NCBI GenBank assembly: GCA_003952965.2
Contig: CM025849.1
Location: 16,150,493-16,214,492 of the forward strand
From: Morella rubra
Lineage: Eukaryota > Streptophyta > Magnoliopsida > Fagales > Myricaceae
Reading direction: 5' to 3'
Length of the DNA stretch: 64,000 nucleotides
The notes beneath the pieces are model-generated. The model made no database searches. It was not told where the DNA came from and saw nothing but the letters and a program-made list of their open reading frames with translations. Made by a program: the position numbers and the translations under genes. Positions 1 through 11,339 of the stretch are shown here, in pieces. Positions within the stretch are counted from its first letter, which is position 1. Each line of letters begins with the position of its first letter.

Positions 1-793
1 ATCACATTAACTAAGAAAGTACCTACTCAAAAGATTTGGAATGGACAACTCAAAACCGATGGGTACACCAATGAGTCCATCAACCAAAATGGAGAAAGGA
101 TGAAAAAGGTAAAGACGTTGACCAAACAAGGTATCGAGGTATGATTGGCTCTTTACTTTACCTTACTGCGAGTAGACTTGATATCATGTTTAGTGTGTGC
201 ATGTGTGCGAGATTTCAGTCTTGCCCTAAGGAGTCTCACCTCCTTGCGGTTAAGAGGATATTTCGTTACCTTGTTGGCACACAAGATCTTGGTCTGTTTT
301 ATAAAAAGTGTTGAATTTAATTTGCAAGGATACTCGGATGCTGATTATGCTAGTTGCAAAATTGATAAAAAAACACTAGTGGTGCGTGTCAATTTCTTGG
401 CCCATCTCTAGTGTCTTGGTTTTGTAAGAAACAAAATTCTGTGGCTTTATCAACCACAGAGGTTGAGTATATTGCTGTTGGTAACTATTGCACACAAATA
501 TTGTGGATGAAACAACAACTGGAAGATTTTAATCTTCATTTTTCTCTCATCCGATTAAGTGTGATAACACGAGTGCCATAAACCTTTCTAAAAACTCATT
601 CAGCACTCTAGGACTAAACATATTGAGATCAAGCATCATTTTTTTGCGTGATCATGCTAAAAAAGGTGACATTATACTTGAGTTTGTAAGCACAGATCTT
701 CAACTTGCTGATATATTCACGAAACCTCTCAATGAGGATCGTTTCTGCTTCATTCGTCAAGAGATCAGTATGCGTTTCCCCTCGAATGATTGA
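1..793 (+). pseudogene. Copia reverse transcriptase C-terminus and RNase H, decayed
   Basis: Three-frame reading gives the end of the copia RT and the RNase H domain, including GYSDADYA (about 331-354), a degraded TEAEYIAVGN stretch near 460-485 and LADIFTKPL near 705-735. The pieces are in different frames and match the better copy at 57419-58030 in the same order. RNase H would degrade the RNA of the RNA-DNA hybrid during reverse transcription. Several frameshifts and stops exclude function. The final in-frame stop is near 791-793. Confidence 0.85.
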
Positions 794-927
794 TTTTGAT
801 ATGAATTGCTTGTTGTATCATTCGTGTGTTGGTTGGATGATATTTGAGGTGATTATATGTTTTCATGCTTAATTGATTGCATCATACATTTTCTTATTGA
901 AAACATGTCATTTTACACATTTGCATG

Positions 928-1092
928 TCATGTGTCAGCACTTGAGTTCTCAAGTGTCGACACTTCTAGACTTGCTTGACTGTTTTCTTTGGAATCTGTA
1001 TGTGTCGACACTATTCAGCCATGTGTCAACACACTGTGTTCATGTTTTCATATGTGTCGACACATGTTTGTCATATGCAATGTGTGACACAT
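928..1092. repeat. TGTCGACA palindrome cluster after pol
   Basis: Three perfect GTGTCGACAC palindromes and several one-base variants (GTGTCAACAC, GTGTCAGCAC, TGTGTGACACA) lie within 165 bp between RNase H and the third ORF. The same cluster occurs at the same element position at 58218-58407 and, separately, inside the LTRs. Confidence 0.85.
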
Positions 1093-1387
1093 GTTTCGAA
1101 TGGACAGTTTTTAAAACGTCGATTCATTTGCATTCATTAACTTCTCTTACATTTAATGAGTCGACACCTCATTTACTTAACCTCATTGACCTAAAATCAT
1201 TTCTCCCTCATTTTCAAAAACACTCCGTGCCCTAAACCTCTCAGCTGTGCCTCTCTCATTGCCGAACCTCACATCCTCCCTCTCTCATGCCCTAATCTCC
1301 ATCAAATCCACTCTACACCATCACAGAAAGACATTTCCTCTCACTCTCCCACATAGAAAACCTAAACCTCTCATTCGACAAGGTCTG

Positions 1388-2602
1388 ATGGCAAACGGGG
1401 TCTTCAACCATGGAGAATCATCTAGGCCAAGGCAGAGAATCAGAAGAGAAGAGGATTCGTCTACTCCTACAGAGGGTCTTCCATTTCGATCCAAACTTCA
1501 CCAACAAAGATTTCATAGTGATTTCAGGAATAGAAAGGTAATCTCTGGCCGTTAGGTTCTGTTGCCATGGTTTACGAGAATGGCTTCGATTTTCAAGAAC
1601 TGTTTGATGCTCATGGTTGGTCTAATTTATCAGTTTAAAGTGTGATTCATTTTCCTATTTGGTGAAGCAGTCATATGCCAATTTCATTTTGATATGTCTG
1701 AAGTTGCTTCTAGATTTTTGAAAGGGAAAGAAATTGATTTGTCTGTGAATGGGCTTAATGTTGTAGCCCTTTCCCCCAATTCAAGGGGTGAAATTCTTTG
1801 AGTCATACACATGGGCTGGGATGTCTGATGTAGAGCCCATTGAGATTCTCAGGGGTTATTTGGATAACCCTGAATTGGATGAGATTGTGAAGCCAGTGGC
1901 TAGTGACTTTGATGTCCATGAAGATTGCTTCATCATTGTCTGTAACATTATTCTTCCCAGGACGGGAAAGTTTGAATATGTTACTTTTCTAGATATGTTT
2001 GTGATGTACTGCCTGATTACGAGGCGCCAAATGAATCTTGGCCACCTTCTGTTGAATCATATGAAGGCAGCTTATGAGAAGAAAAGGCAAGATTGCCTTA
2101 TGGGATGCTTTTTACTCAGATTTTTGATTTGCTGATGTTGAGACAATGGAGAAGAAAGGGAGAAGCCTAAAGTCTCTAGGGAATATAATCAGAAGACTTT
2201 GAGACTGATGGGCTTTGTACAGAATGATGATGATGAGTGGGTGAAGAAGGCAGTGGCAACTCCTTCTCAAGAATTCAAGAGGAAGAAGCTGAGGAAGAAG
2301 AAGCTGAAGAAGAAGATCTAGAAGAAGTGGAAGCAGTGGCTGAGGACAGACTAGAGGTGATTCCTAGTTATAGCCTCTCCACGTACTCCAGCTGTAGGCA
2401 GATCAGTATCTTCGGGATCTCAGAGACTAGGCTTGCCCTCCTAGAAGCCTCAATTTCAGATCTTAAGGATCAGGTTCTTTTAGTACATTGTGATATGTGG
2501 GTTGGGTTTGATGAGATCAAATCCATTCTAGCCTCTCACACCATAGACATGGAGATCATTACTCGTGAGGCTTGCTCTACTCGCATCACTACAACAACTT
2601 GA
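1388..2602 (+). pseudogene. Third ORF of Sirevirus-like element (plant transposon-protein type)
   Basis: Pieces in shifting frames form one protein: a basic/Ser-rich start (MANGVFNHGESSRPRQR), an RNRKVISGR motif (about 1528-1554), a block with VEPIEILRGYLDNPEL, then VCNIILPRTGKFEYVTFLDMF, MNLGHLLLNHMKAA, and an acidic E-rich tail (about 2268-2345). It matches, in order, the third ORF at 58627-59629. The central block resembles the 'putative plant transposon protein' family seen in env-like ORFs of plant retrotransposons; this is from memory of that family and not searched. Function is unknown. Stops and frameshifts make it a pseudogene. Confidence 0.7.
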
Positions 2603-2902
2603 TCACTATGTGCAGACAGACTTTGTTTGATTGGAGACAGTCTTTTATTACAAAGAATGACTAAGCTGACGAAGACTCAGGATCAGATAACAGATTGGTT
2701 TCAGGACAGCTTCTGATGTGACTCAGACTGTGATATCTTCATCAACAAGGATAGAGATCTTTGACCCAGTGTTGAGAGTTGGGTCAAATGGTTCAGCGCT
2801 CATGGACTGCTTTTCTTCGCAAGTATCGTATTGACCCTGGTCATTGCCTGATGTAGCTTAGCCATTCCTTTACCTTACCCTCCCTCTCTTTTTGATGATG
2901 CC

Positions 2903-2915
2903 AAAGGGGGAGAAG
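2903..2915 (+). other. Internal polypurine-tract-like motif
   Basis: AAAGGGGGAGAAG follows a TTTGATGATGCC context, resembling a plus-strand primer site, but lies about 510 bp before the 3' LTR. A second tract directly abuts the LTR. Confidence 0.5.
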
Positions 2916-3408
2916 TATATGTAACTATTGTCGTACTCTTTTCGTAGAGAAAACATTCCATTGCATTTTTCATATATCTTTGTAATTGTTTGACTTTGAT
3001 TGATATATGATATTTTTTATGGATGAGTTTGTGTTAATTCTTTCTATCCTTACTTAACTCTGATTGAAAATGGTATCTTATTTGATATATTATTCTCTCA
3101 ATTTGCAAAGCTTTGTCATTGACTATGAGGTAGTACTCCTAAACTCTAAACTCCTGTTTATTTGAAGAATATTGAAGTGTTTGTGATTTGAGATCATTTT
3201 ATGGAGTTTGAAGAGTTTGGAGGATGATATAGAAGTGTTTCTAACAGGTTTAAATTTTTGGAAACCTCTAAATACAAAGGAGACTCTTGCAAAATTTTCT
3301 AAAAATCCAAAGCCTTTGCAACAAACTATTTTGAAAAACCTCCGCTTGTTCTTAGGGGAGCTTTTTGTTTTCATTGCAAAGATCTTTAAAAAGGAATTTG
3401 TCATCATC

Positions 3409-3420
3409 AAAAAGGGGAGA
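3409..3420 (+). other. Polypurine tract next to 3' LTR
   Basis: AAAAAGGGGAGA directly precedes the LTR start TGTTAGCCC (one base between). This is the expected site for priming plus-strand DNA synthesis. Confidence 0.8.
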
Positions 3421-3421
3421 T

Positions 3422-4462
3422 TGTTAGCCCAAGGTTGCTCCTTGAGCTATCTAACTTGATTTTGATGATAACAAATGACAAAATATCTTTGGAGTATTTT
3501 AAGTATACGTGGTTGTCAATCCACTATTCAATCGAGAGTACTCAATTGTATTTATGTCTCTTTTTAATTCATTATGCCCTATATTCGATTTAAACACCAT
3601 GACTTGCACTTAAATTATGATATTTTTCATTGTAGGAGTTTTAGTGTTGAAATGAAACGAATTGCATATCAAAAAGCACTAAAAAACTCTATCTGCCAAG
3701 ATGGTGTCGACACATGGTTGACATGGTGTTGACACATAGCACATGCCAGAATGCCATTTTGATGGTGTCGACACATGCAACAGGTGTCGACACAAAGATG
3801 GTGTCGACACATGGTGAAGGAAGTGTCGACACATGCCACAGGCACCTGCGAGTCAGTTCCAGAATTGATGAAGGTGTCGACACATAGGCATGTATGTGTC
3901 GACACATGTTGCGGGAACTCTATTTTTAAAAAGACGACTCAACACGCGAATCAAGACGTTATGACACTTAGGGCACCTCTCCAACATTCCAAAAAGGCTT
4001 TTGGACTCCCAAGATTGAAGACCTACAAAGGAACCTTATGGAGAGAAAAAAGAGATCTTTTGCATATCTTTTGCCTCTCATCATCAATCTTGACCTAGGC
4101 TCCAAAAAGTGAGACAAAAGCGCAAAAGACAAGGGCTACACATTTTCCAAGAGATTTGCTCGGGAAAACTCTTGTAACGGTCACTTAGCTCTCGGAAGTT
4201 AAGTTGTTGACACTATTAGATTATAGTGGAGGAGCCTAAAGAAGGCAATAGCCTTAGGGGTGGACGTAGGCAAGTCTTGACCAAACCACTTAAAAATCGC
4301 GTTGTTATCTCTCTTCCCTACTCTTTTACATTATTGCTTATTTATTGTTCTTCATTTGCTATAGCTTTAAATATTTTCAAATCTGCATTTTTTATTGAAA
4401 AAAAGCTAAGTTTTTGAAAAACTCAATTCACCCCCCCTCTTGGGTTGATATTCGGACTCACA
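3422..4462 (+). repeat. 3' LTR of Sirevirus-like element (1041 bp)
   Basis: Begins TGTTAGCCCAAGG and ends GGACTCACA. The end segment (CAATTCACCCCCCCTCTTGGG, shared in part) and the start match the LTRs at 52101-53308 and 31919-33304. It carries seven GTGTCGACAC palindromes. There is no gene inside; short ORFs here are chance. Confidence 0.9.
3704..3905. repeat. GTGTCGACAC palindrome array in LTR (7 perfect copies)
   Basis: Seven perfect 10-bp palindromes plus degenerate copies occur in about 200 bp, most continued as ...CACATG. Spacing is irregular (about 16-60 bp), so this is not a simple tandem repeat. Confidence 0.9.
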
Positions 4463-5900
4463 TTTCAAGACAAAATTTTAAAAAATAAAAAAAACTTCAG
4501 GAAATAAATTAAAAATAAATAGATTAATAAAATAGAGTTTCAATATTTTTATTTAAAAAAATTTATTTTTAATGTATTTTTTTTAATATTTTTAGTGATT
4601 TTTTTTCTTGGAGGGGTGTTTTGGTCATTTTGCATGTATAACGCCCAAATCATCTTCAAGGTGAGTATTGAATTTTTTTTTTCAAACATATGGCGCGGAA
4701 TAAAACATTTTGAACTTGAGGGGGGTTTATTGATTTTTGCCCTACCATGTTCGCCAAAACAAAATTTGGTTTACAAAAATTTTGAGCTTAGGTTGATTTT
4801 TGGAACATAATAGAGCTTTTATAGTTGATTTTTTTTTTTTTTTACTTTGATCTCATTTTCAGGTACTTGCCAAATATTTAAAACAAGTAAAACAAATTAC
4901 AAATTTATTCTGCAAGCAAACAAACGAACCCTTAAGTTATAAAATGATATTTAGTTCATTTATGAACATTTATCCTTATTTGGATTAAATTTGACCGATT
5001 TGTTTTTCAGGAGGGCAGGACGGCACTAAAAGGGAGTAAATTTGACTCACCTATATTTTTTGCTGGGGATGGGTTTGAGATTGTATTTTTTGGTTTAAAA
5101 ACATGATCGGCACTAAAAAAGCATCAGGGGGGGTGTTGGTCCTGCCTGCCCCCTTTTCTCCGCCACTATGGATGGGGCTTGTTTTGGTATAATGTGTTAG
5201 TTTTTTTTTTTGTTGTGAAAATATACTTTTCACCTTTGAACTTATGGGTTATTGACACTTTGTACCATAAATTACTTATATTAAGACATTTCACTCTCAA
5301 ACTATCTTGACACATTACACGGTACGTGAATTTTTTTTTTTTTTTTACATGTGTTTGTCTTTGCCTTCTTTGGACATAAAGTCACGAAATTATCCTTTTT
5401 CTGTTTAATTTGTTTGTTCTCTTATTTTTCTATTGATTATTTTATTTTAATATTCTCTGTTAACATTTTAGTACCCTCTTGTGATTTTTATCTAAATAGG
5501 GCATCTACAATGCATTTAGCTCATACAATATCCAATATTCTTGCTTTCAATTTAACAAAAATTATATAAAGAGAGTGCACAGTATCAATACTCAATAATT
5601 CGAGAGTGAAATGCATCAAAGTTAATAGTTTAGGGTGCAAAGTATTAATGATGTCATAGTCCGAAAATAAAAACTGTTTTTAACCTTTATTTAATATGTA
5701 CTAAGAAGTTTCTCCATTTCTTATTTTACAAGACCATTAAACGTTAATTGTCTATAGTACGTAGTTCTAGCATCTCCATATAGATAAACTTTTATTGGGA
5801 GTGTCACCACTTATTACTCTATCAAATATACTCTTCACTTTGTCTCCCTTTGCTTTAATTAAGTACTTTTTCTATATCTCACAGCCACAACGCAGATCAT
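4463..5900. other. Gene-free AT-rich stretch
   Basis: Long A and T runs and no credible ORF. Around 5215-5340 the phrases ACTTTGTACC and TTTCACTCTCAAACT resemble the degenerate terminal sequences of plant MULE-type elements seen more clearly at 47591 and near 40660-40930. No matching second end was found. Confidence 0.4.
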
Positions 5901-6129
5901 ATTATACACTCATCTTGAATTGTTCTTTCGAAGGTTTGTCAAGTCATGGCCAGTAGGTAATGGTGGAACAGTACTCCGTCTTATATTTCCCTCATGACTT
6001 GCTTGTCATTCTTCTCCGCTTAAGGCACTGAAACTCGAACGCATAGAAACAGAACAATCTATACCATGCATACATTTCGAATGATGAATAAAACATAATT
6101 CTTATATATGGCTTAGCTTATGAACACAG

Positions 6130-6330
6130 AAAAAACCTGCTAGAATGCCCTGCTTAACCCGAAGCGCTGGGTTTACTTGGTGGTCTAAGCCTGAGACTTA
6201 GGGGGGATTTGCTCTTTTTAAGGTCTCATGTTCGAAAGTTTGAGGTGCGATCAACCATTTGAGGCCACCTCCAAGACCTACTGTTTCATAATTACACAAT
6301 TTGTGTGCGGCAGGGAACTGCACAAGCCCA
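6130..6330 (+). mobile_element. SINE-like, tRNA-related sequence
   Basis: The stretch contains TGGTGGTCTAAGCCTGAGA followed about 45 bp later by GTCTCATGTTCGAAAGT, which resembles RNA polymerase III box A and box B at tRNA-like spacing. No cloverleaf can be folded by eye, so it is not a tRNA gene. No clear target duplication or tail was found. Confidence 0.35.
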
Positions 6331-6789
6331 ATAAATTAGTTAGGACGAAATTTTGGATATCCTTAAACGCTATTGTGCCTTCGTAGCAATTCTTCAATAA
6401 TATTTGTCTGTGTTCATGATGACTAGGCTCGCGTTGATTGTTTACTCTTGAAATTATGAGATTAGACCCTTCGTTGCATGTATAAGAATCTTAATTAAAG
6501 CCTCTACATCGATCTCACTCGATAAAAATTTCGTTGCATGTGTATCTTCCCATATCATATTCCATACAAAACACGTGAACTGAGCGTCCTGTTACCCTAG
6601 TTGTTTCATATGCTTGCTAGAGCATACCATTCATAGAACTGCATAACTTGCATGCATTTGCCTCTTGCAGCTAACAGAGTATGGATTAGAGATGGAAGCA
6701 TGCAGCTGCTTATAGAAAAATCCGCAGAAACTTTCATTTATATATGATTCTATCCCCACAACACTTGTTCCTTTCCTCCCAAGGTTACG

Positions 6790-7215
6790 CAACAAATGAA
6801 GTTACCCAAAATTTAATATTGGATTATTTATACCACAGAATATACGTGCTAGCTGCACTGCCAGATTAGTAGCTACCTAGGTCACTATAATACAGAAGAC
6901 GCACTTACCCAACTGGAGGATTAGGGTGTAGGGGCTTTGGGACCTTCGGATGGAGGAGGAACAAGCTTAGACAATACATAATTTGATGATTGAGTATGAT
7001 GAACGTTAGTTTAGTGGAGTCTCCACCAAAGTTGGCAAACTTAAGTGGGATGCCCCTATAATAGAGGAAAAATCATTTTTTTAAAAACAATTATAATGAT
7101 GAAGTTGAAAGGACTTTCTGCAAATATTGGCGAAGAAAGTGGAAGATTCCTCCTTAACGGTGTATCGGTCTCGCCAGGTACAAACAAAATTGTCAATCAA
7201 GCACAGTAAGGAACG
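6790..7215 (-). pseudogene. Promoter-side scrap of the peptide-gene unit
   Basis: Sequence from about 6820 (GGATTATTTATACCACAGAA) and from 6903 (CTTACCCAACTGG...) through TCCACCAAAGTTGGCAA to GTCAATCAAGCACAG follows the same order as the flanks and promoter side of the peptide genes at 10.4-11.3 kb and 35.4-36.3 kb. The coding part is missing. It is read as a fifth, gutted unit copy. Confidence 0.5.
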
Positions 7216-7678
7216 CTAGTTTAGAAAAAATTTACTCAGTGAAAGACAGAACAGTTACTTTGAGGTGAGACAATAATTTAGAACGCTTGACTAGGGGCTA
7301 AATAATCATCTGGCTATCGTAAGCAGCCATTAGCAATCGATCAGTTTTGAGATGTTTCTTTGGAAAGTGAATAAAGAAGATCGATGATAGGCTTATTATG
7401 TGAAAACAAATTGGAAATTCCTCAGAAATAATTAAAGTAATTGGGCGTAAGAGCCAAGAGTTTGCTACTTTGTGAGTAAGACAGGATGCGAAAAAACTTG
7501 GAGAATGGCTTGAAGGGCCACACCTAAAGGTGAAGAGTACGTGTATGGGGAGGGAACTATTTAAAGTCCGCCGTAAATATCTTAAAATTTAAGAAATAGA
7601 CACAGCACACGCAAAGGATATGTATATATATATGTAAATTTTTTTATGAAGAAATATTTAGACCGAAAATATGGATCA
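7216..7678. other. No recognisable feature
   Basis: AT-rich, no convincing ORF, repeat or element end seen. Confidence 0.4.
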
Positions 7679-8702
7679 TGATTACTTACTTCACAATCTA
7701 TATTTTGATGATTGCAATAAATTGACTTCAAGAAGCTATCAAGAGTTCAAAGACCAACTAAGAGTCTAAGGAAGATTCATATCATGATAACTCTTATAAC
7801 TCAAAAGACTCACTCTTAAATTGACTTGAACACACTTTGAAAGTTTACAAAAATCTATCCTTAATGTGCTTTTCTTTATGACTTTTAAAGTTCTTTTGTA
7901 TCTAACTAAAAATTGATAATTTCAAAGTCATTTATATTGAGTTTATATTGAAATTTGGAAGAGCCAAATTTTTAAGAATTTTGTTTTCGGCTCAAACTGA
8001 ACAGGTTTTGGTCAGCTGGTCAACTGGAATTGCCTAGACCAATCTAAGTCATGTTAATGTAATTGAAATCATTATAACCATGATAAAATTGCATTCTATC
8101 TCTAGACTTACATAAAATTGCATCCTATATCTAGCCTCTTTGCCAACAACTCATAAAAGCACCTTTCACTGTTTTTGGTTTTTAATTCTTTCTTTTGGGC
8201 AATATACTCTCAAATGAAATTAGAAAATATTACTGAATTGTAGAAGTCATAGATGCCACATAAATGATTTTATCTAGTGAGATACCAGAAGAACAATTGT
8301 ATATATCTTCTTTTTAATTCTTTTTTTCTTTTTCTTTTTCATTATGTGCAGATAATATACTGACAATTTTTAGAGAAAATAGAGATGTATGCTAAAAAAA
8401 AGGATAAAGCAAGAAAATATTAACATTCTTGGTAAAAAAAGGAAAAGAAAAATTAACAACACGTTATTCCAAGAAAACAAATAAGGTAATGTTAAGGTAA
8501 CGTAAAATTTATTTGTTTTATAAAATTTGCAGGATTTTTATCTTGGGTCTTTTTATTTTTGTAAATATTTTTTGTTAGTTTGATATTTTATCTAATTTTA
8601 TAATTTTATTTTATGAAACTATTTTCTACTTATAATTTTTTATTTGTTTGATATTTTAACTCAATTCACCCCTTGCCTTAACCCTTGTTGGGCATTCCTA
8701 CA
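7679..8702 (+). mobile_element. Diverged solo LTR, Sirevirus-like
   Basis: Begins TGATTACTTACTTCAC with a TTTTGATGATTGCAA phrase near the start, as in the other LTRs, and ends AACTCAATTCACCCC...CCTACA. It is flanked by GATCA and TATCA (4 of 5 bases alike), suggesting an old target duplication. The GTGTCGACAC palindrome is absent; AGCTGGTCAACTGG occurs instead. No internal element sequence is attached. Confidence 0.6.
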
Positions 8703-9140
8703 TATCATCAACCAGTATAAGTAGTCCAATCATGTGTATGTAATCTTCAGAGGATTATTTACGTTTGAAAAAACATATATAAACATCTCAAGTCTAAGAA
8801 GAAAGGGTAGATTATCATTAAAATCATCTTCAAATAGTCAGATATCATTTCAAGCCGTTCTTGATCCCAGTCCGTTCATCGAGTGCACAACATCCATTTT
8901 ACCCATTTGTGTGGAGTAAATTATTCTGTCATATAGAAACACGATAGCTAATTAACCATAAACTATTTGTCTAGAACCATCTTGGGGTTTATAGGAAATG
9001 ATAAGGCATCACTATGGGATTTATATTTAGTAACCATAATTCTAATCTAAATAATTAGGTTATGAATAATATTTCATGTTAGAACAAAATACACAAAAAG
9101 AAAAAAATAGGATAAATATATTTTTCATCATTTCCTGCTC
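8703..9140. other. No recognisable feature
   Basis: AT-rich; the 61-codon ORF inside has no recognisable motif and is taken as chance. Confidence 0.4.
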
Positions 9141-9486
9141 TTCTACAGAATCTGAATACCGAGCTATGGCAGCTACATGCTGTGAGCTTCAATGGTTGGT
9201 TTACCTTTTAGCTGATTTTGGAGTTCCTCACAAAACCTGCCTTATTGTTTTGTGATAACAAAGTAGCTCTTCACATTGCTACTAACCCCATTTTTCATGA
9301 GAAAACCAAATATATTGACTTAGACTGTCGTTTTGTTAGAGAGAAAATGCACAGCAAACTCAAACATCCTCTACATGTATCCACTACACATCAGCTCAAT
9401 GACATTTTTACCAAGCGACTTGGTATATCTCAGTTTCGTACTCTCCATGCTAAGATGGGTGTGCTTCATCTTCACACACCATCTTG
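9141..9486 (+). pseudogene. Copia RNase H C-terminal fragment
   Basis: Starts in STESEYRAMAATCCELQWL, shifts frame near 9225-9240, and continues PALLFCDNKVALHIATNP, FHEKTKYIDLDCRFVREK and LNDIFTKRLG before a stop at 9485. These are the end of a copia RNase H domain. It is a different copia lineage from the Sirevirus-like elements (SESEYRA versus TEAEYIA). All upstream pol is missing. Confidence 0.85.
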
Positions 9487-9523
9487 AGAGAGAGAGAGAA
9501 GCCCCGCGGGGGGGGGGGGGAGG

Positions 9524-9745
9524 TGATGAATATAGCAGCATACTAGAAGATTCGAGAATGAAGTTACAAAGTTACGAAGTTCCAAAAGGATCGAAAGTCT
9601 CATTGTAAAATAAGTTTGCTTACATTTTGTTAGTTAGTTAGCATTAAATTTCAAATACAGCTGGTGTATAAATAGAAGGTGAATCTGATGAATAAACAAG
9701 TTGGTTAAGTCAGTACACAATTTCTTCAGTCTTTTACTCTTAACA
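9524..9745 (+). repeat. Short 3' LTR (222 bp) of the copia fragment
   Basis: Follows a purine-rich tract (GAGAGAGAGAGAAG and a G run at 9508-9520). Starts TGATGAATATAG, ends CTTTTACTCTTAACA, and has a TATA-like GTATAAATAG near 9666-9675. Similar short LTRs are common for low-complexity copia lineages. Confidence 0.7.
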
Positions 9746-10636
9746 TAACTCATACGATCATTAAATACCAGGCAAGATCAGGTCCCCTTATTAGTCGCTC
9801 AATTAGATCGTATGCCGATCTAAAACACGTCATTTGCTCGCCTTCACAGTGATTTATTAGCATATAGGGGGCGCTTAATTTTCTTCTGGGAGTTAGATGG
9901 TAAATTTAAATTCGGTAATAATTAAATACATCTAGTTTTATTTCATTCGCTCTCGGGCATGAAAGGTAGGATAGCTAGCATAATTTGGCTCTTGCAGCTT
10001 TATACATTGCTGTGCAGTCTGTACGTAAATTCTGGTCCATGGTATATATATATACATCGATACTCCAGTGCAATTCTCCGAAAACTTTGCTAAAATGTTG
10101 TTAAGAAAAAGCTCGATATATAGTTTTTAGTTTTGGGAATAAAAGTGCAATATCGCAAGGTCTGAACAACCCAACTCTTTTTTTTTTCCAAGCATTTTTT
10201 TGCCATCACATTTAGGCTCTTTATGCATATATACGATTTCTGTTTTTAACTAGCGATTTCCGTATTAGGGGATGCTACCAAAGATTTACCGTACCTCTGC
10301 CTAACGGATAAGGTTATCTAATTAATTAGTAGCATGTGGCCTATCTAACAGAACAAACAACTTCTAGCTACTTACATAAGGGTAGCAACGTCGAAACAAT
10401 TTTCTGCGTTCTACAGCACACAACGATCAGACATAATCCAAACGATTAAGCAAGCAACTTTTGAACATATAATATACTCCAAACATAATGGTCGATAATT
10501 TATACCACTGAAAATAATAGATCACACTATTAGGTCGAAAACCCTAAATAAAAACAAATTACATAAAGGTCGTGCATGTATATATATATATTGCATCTAT
10601 GCCAATATCCCCCTTTAACGAGCATCGCCGAAATAA

Positions 10637-10843
10637 TTACCCTTTTGGTTTTACACCGCCACCATTACCATCGTTGTTAACATAGCTATCATATTGCCCT
10701 GCTGGAATACCATGGTGAGCACTGGCGTCATCGATCGAATGCTGCTGCTTTTGCTCATAGACTTCAGACCCCTTCGTTTTCGGAGCTGTCGCTGAGCAAG
10801 AACTCAGCATCAGCAAGACCAGCGCAAGTGTTAGAAATCTCAT
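10637..10843 (-). CDS. Small predicted secreted peptide precursor (68 aa)
   Basis: The 68-residue ORF opens with a hydrophobic signal peptide (MRFLTLALVLLMLSSCSA, residues 1-18) and continues as a hydrophilic, charged propeptide ending in DSYVNNDGNGGGVKPKG. Its paralog at 35563-35769 keeps length, signal peptide and the SYVNNDGNGGG C-terminus, and decayed copies exist near 19.8 and 42.1 kb. A 160-bp 5' UTR intron (10868-11027) and a TATA box upstream are conserved in both copies, which supports a real gene. The layout (signal, variable middle, conserved tail) is that of plant secreted signalling peptides, but the tail matches none I recognise (not CLE, CEP, IDA, PIP, RGF or PSY), so function is unknown. 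Confidence 0.7.
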   Translation of the reverse strand: MRFLTLALVLLMLSSCSATAPKTKGSEVYEQKQQHSIDDASAHHGIPAGQYDSYVNNDGNGGGVKPKG

Positions 10844-10867
10844 CCTTCGGCTTTTGGATGTTTTTCT

Positions 10868-11027
10868 CTGTCAACCAAAACCCAAAAGATAAAAAGTTAT
10901 AAAGAAGAAACATGTGTTTTTAAGGGAGAACTTGAATAATATAGCAAATGGGAAAGACTACTGCTATCTATGGTTATAATTAGTATATATCTGTATTTGC
11001 TGAAACCAATACATAATATTTTCTTAC
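10868..11027 (-). other. 5' UTR intron of peptide gene 1
   Basis: Minus-strand donor CTCG/GTAAGAAAA and acceptor TTGACAG/AGAAAAACATCC lie just upstream of the ATG. The paralog at 35.8-35.96 kb has a 162-bp intron with donor GTAAGTG and acceptor TTTACAG at the same places. Confidence 0.65.
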
Positions 11028-11083
11028 CGAGCTAGGGATAAGAAGCTCTGGGACCTTTTGAGGGATGAAGAAGAAGCTCATGC

Positions 11084-11092
11084 AATTTATAG
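11084..11092 (-). promoter_or_regulatory. TATA box of peptide gene 1
   Basis: Minus-strand CTATAAATT sits about 57 bp before the 5' UTR donor site, giving an expected short first exon. The same box is at 36014-36022; diverged forms (CTATATTAAG) occur in the two decayed units. Confidence 0.6.
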
Positions 11093-11339
11093 AGGCATCG
11101 AAGAGTTTAGCTAGATGAATAGTTTACTCTAATGAACGTGGATTCCGTGTTGGTGTCTCCACCAAAATTGGCAATTAGGCTAAGTGGGATGCCTTTATTG
11201 AATAAACGATTGGTTTTAGAACAATGCAAATGATGAAGTCGAAAGAATTATCCTTCCATATTGGCACTACAAATAGGAAAGATTCCTACTTATCCGTGTA
11301 CCTAGCTAAATACAAACAAAAGTGACAATCAGCAGGTAC

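Larger units (their letters stand above)
1..4462 (+). mobile_element. Sirevirus-like Ty1/copia retrotransposon, 3' portion
   Basis: The element enters from the left edge. In order it shows RT/RNase H remnants, a palindrome-rich spacer, a third ORF in the envelope position, two polypurine tracts and a 3' LTR. The same order recurs at 56.6-60.1 kb. A third ORF after pol and repeated palindromes in non-coding parts are known for the Sirevirus lineage of plant copia elements; assignment here is by that architecture. All coding parts are broken. The 5' LTR, gag and integrase lie outside the window, so no target duplication can be checked. Confidence 0.85.

Noticed and set aside
873-1235. 120-codon ORF as a gene
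   Set aside because: It reads through the palindrome cluster and its His/Cys/Ser-rich translation merely reflects the GTGTCGACAC words.
3123-3459. ORFs on both strands near 3.1-3.5 kb
   Set aside because: They lie in the non-coding stretch before the 3' LTR and the plus-strand one runs into the LTR; no motif.
3704-3905. CRISPR-like array of repeated GTGTCGACAC words
   Set aside because: Repeats are only about 10 bp, spacing is irregular, they lie in a plant LTR, and no cas genes exist in the window.
3669-4098. Three overlapping ORFs rich in VSTH/CVDT or CRH
   Set aside because: Translations of the LTR palindrome array in different frames.
6225-6245. tRNA gene based on a B-box-like GTTCGAAAG
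   Set aside because: No acceptor stem or cloverleaf could be paired around it.
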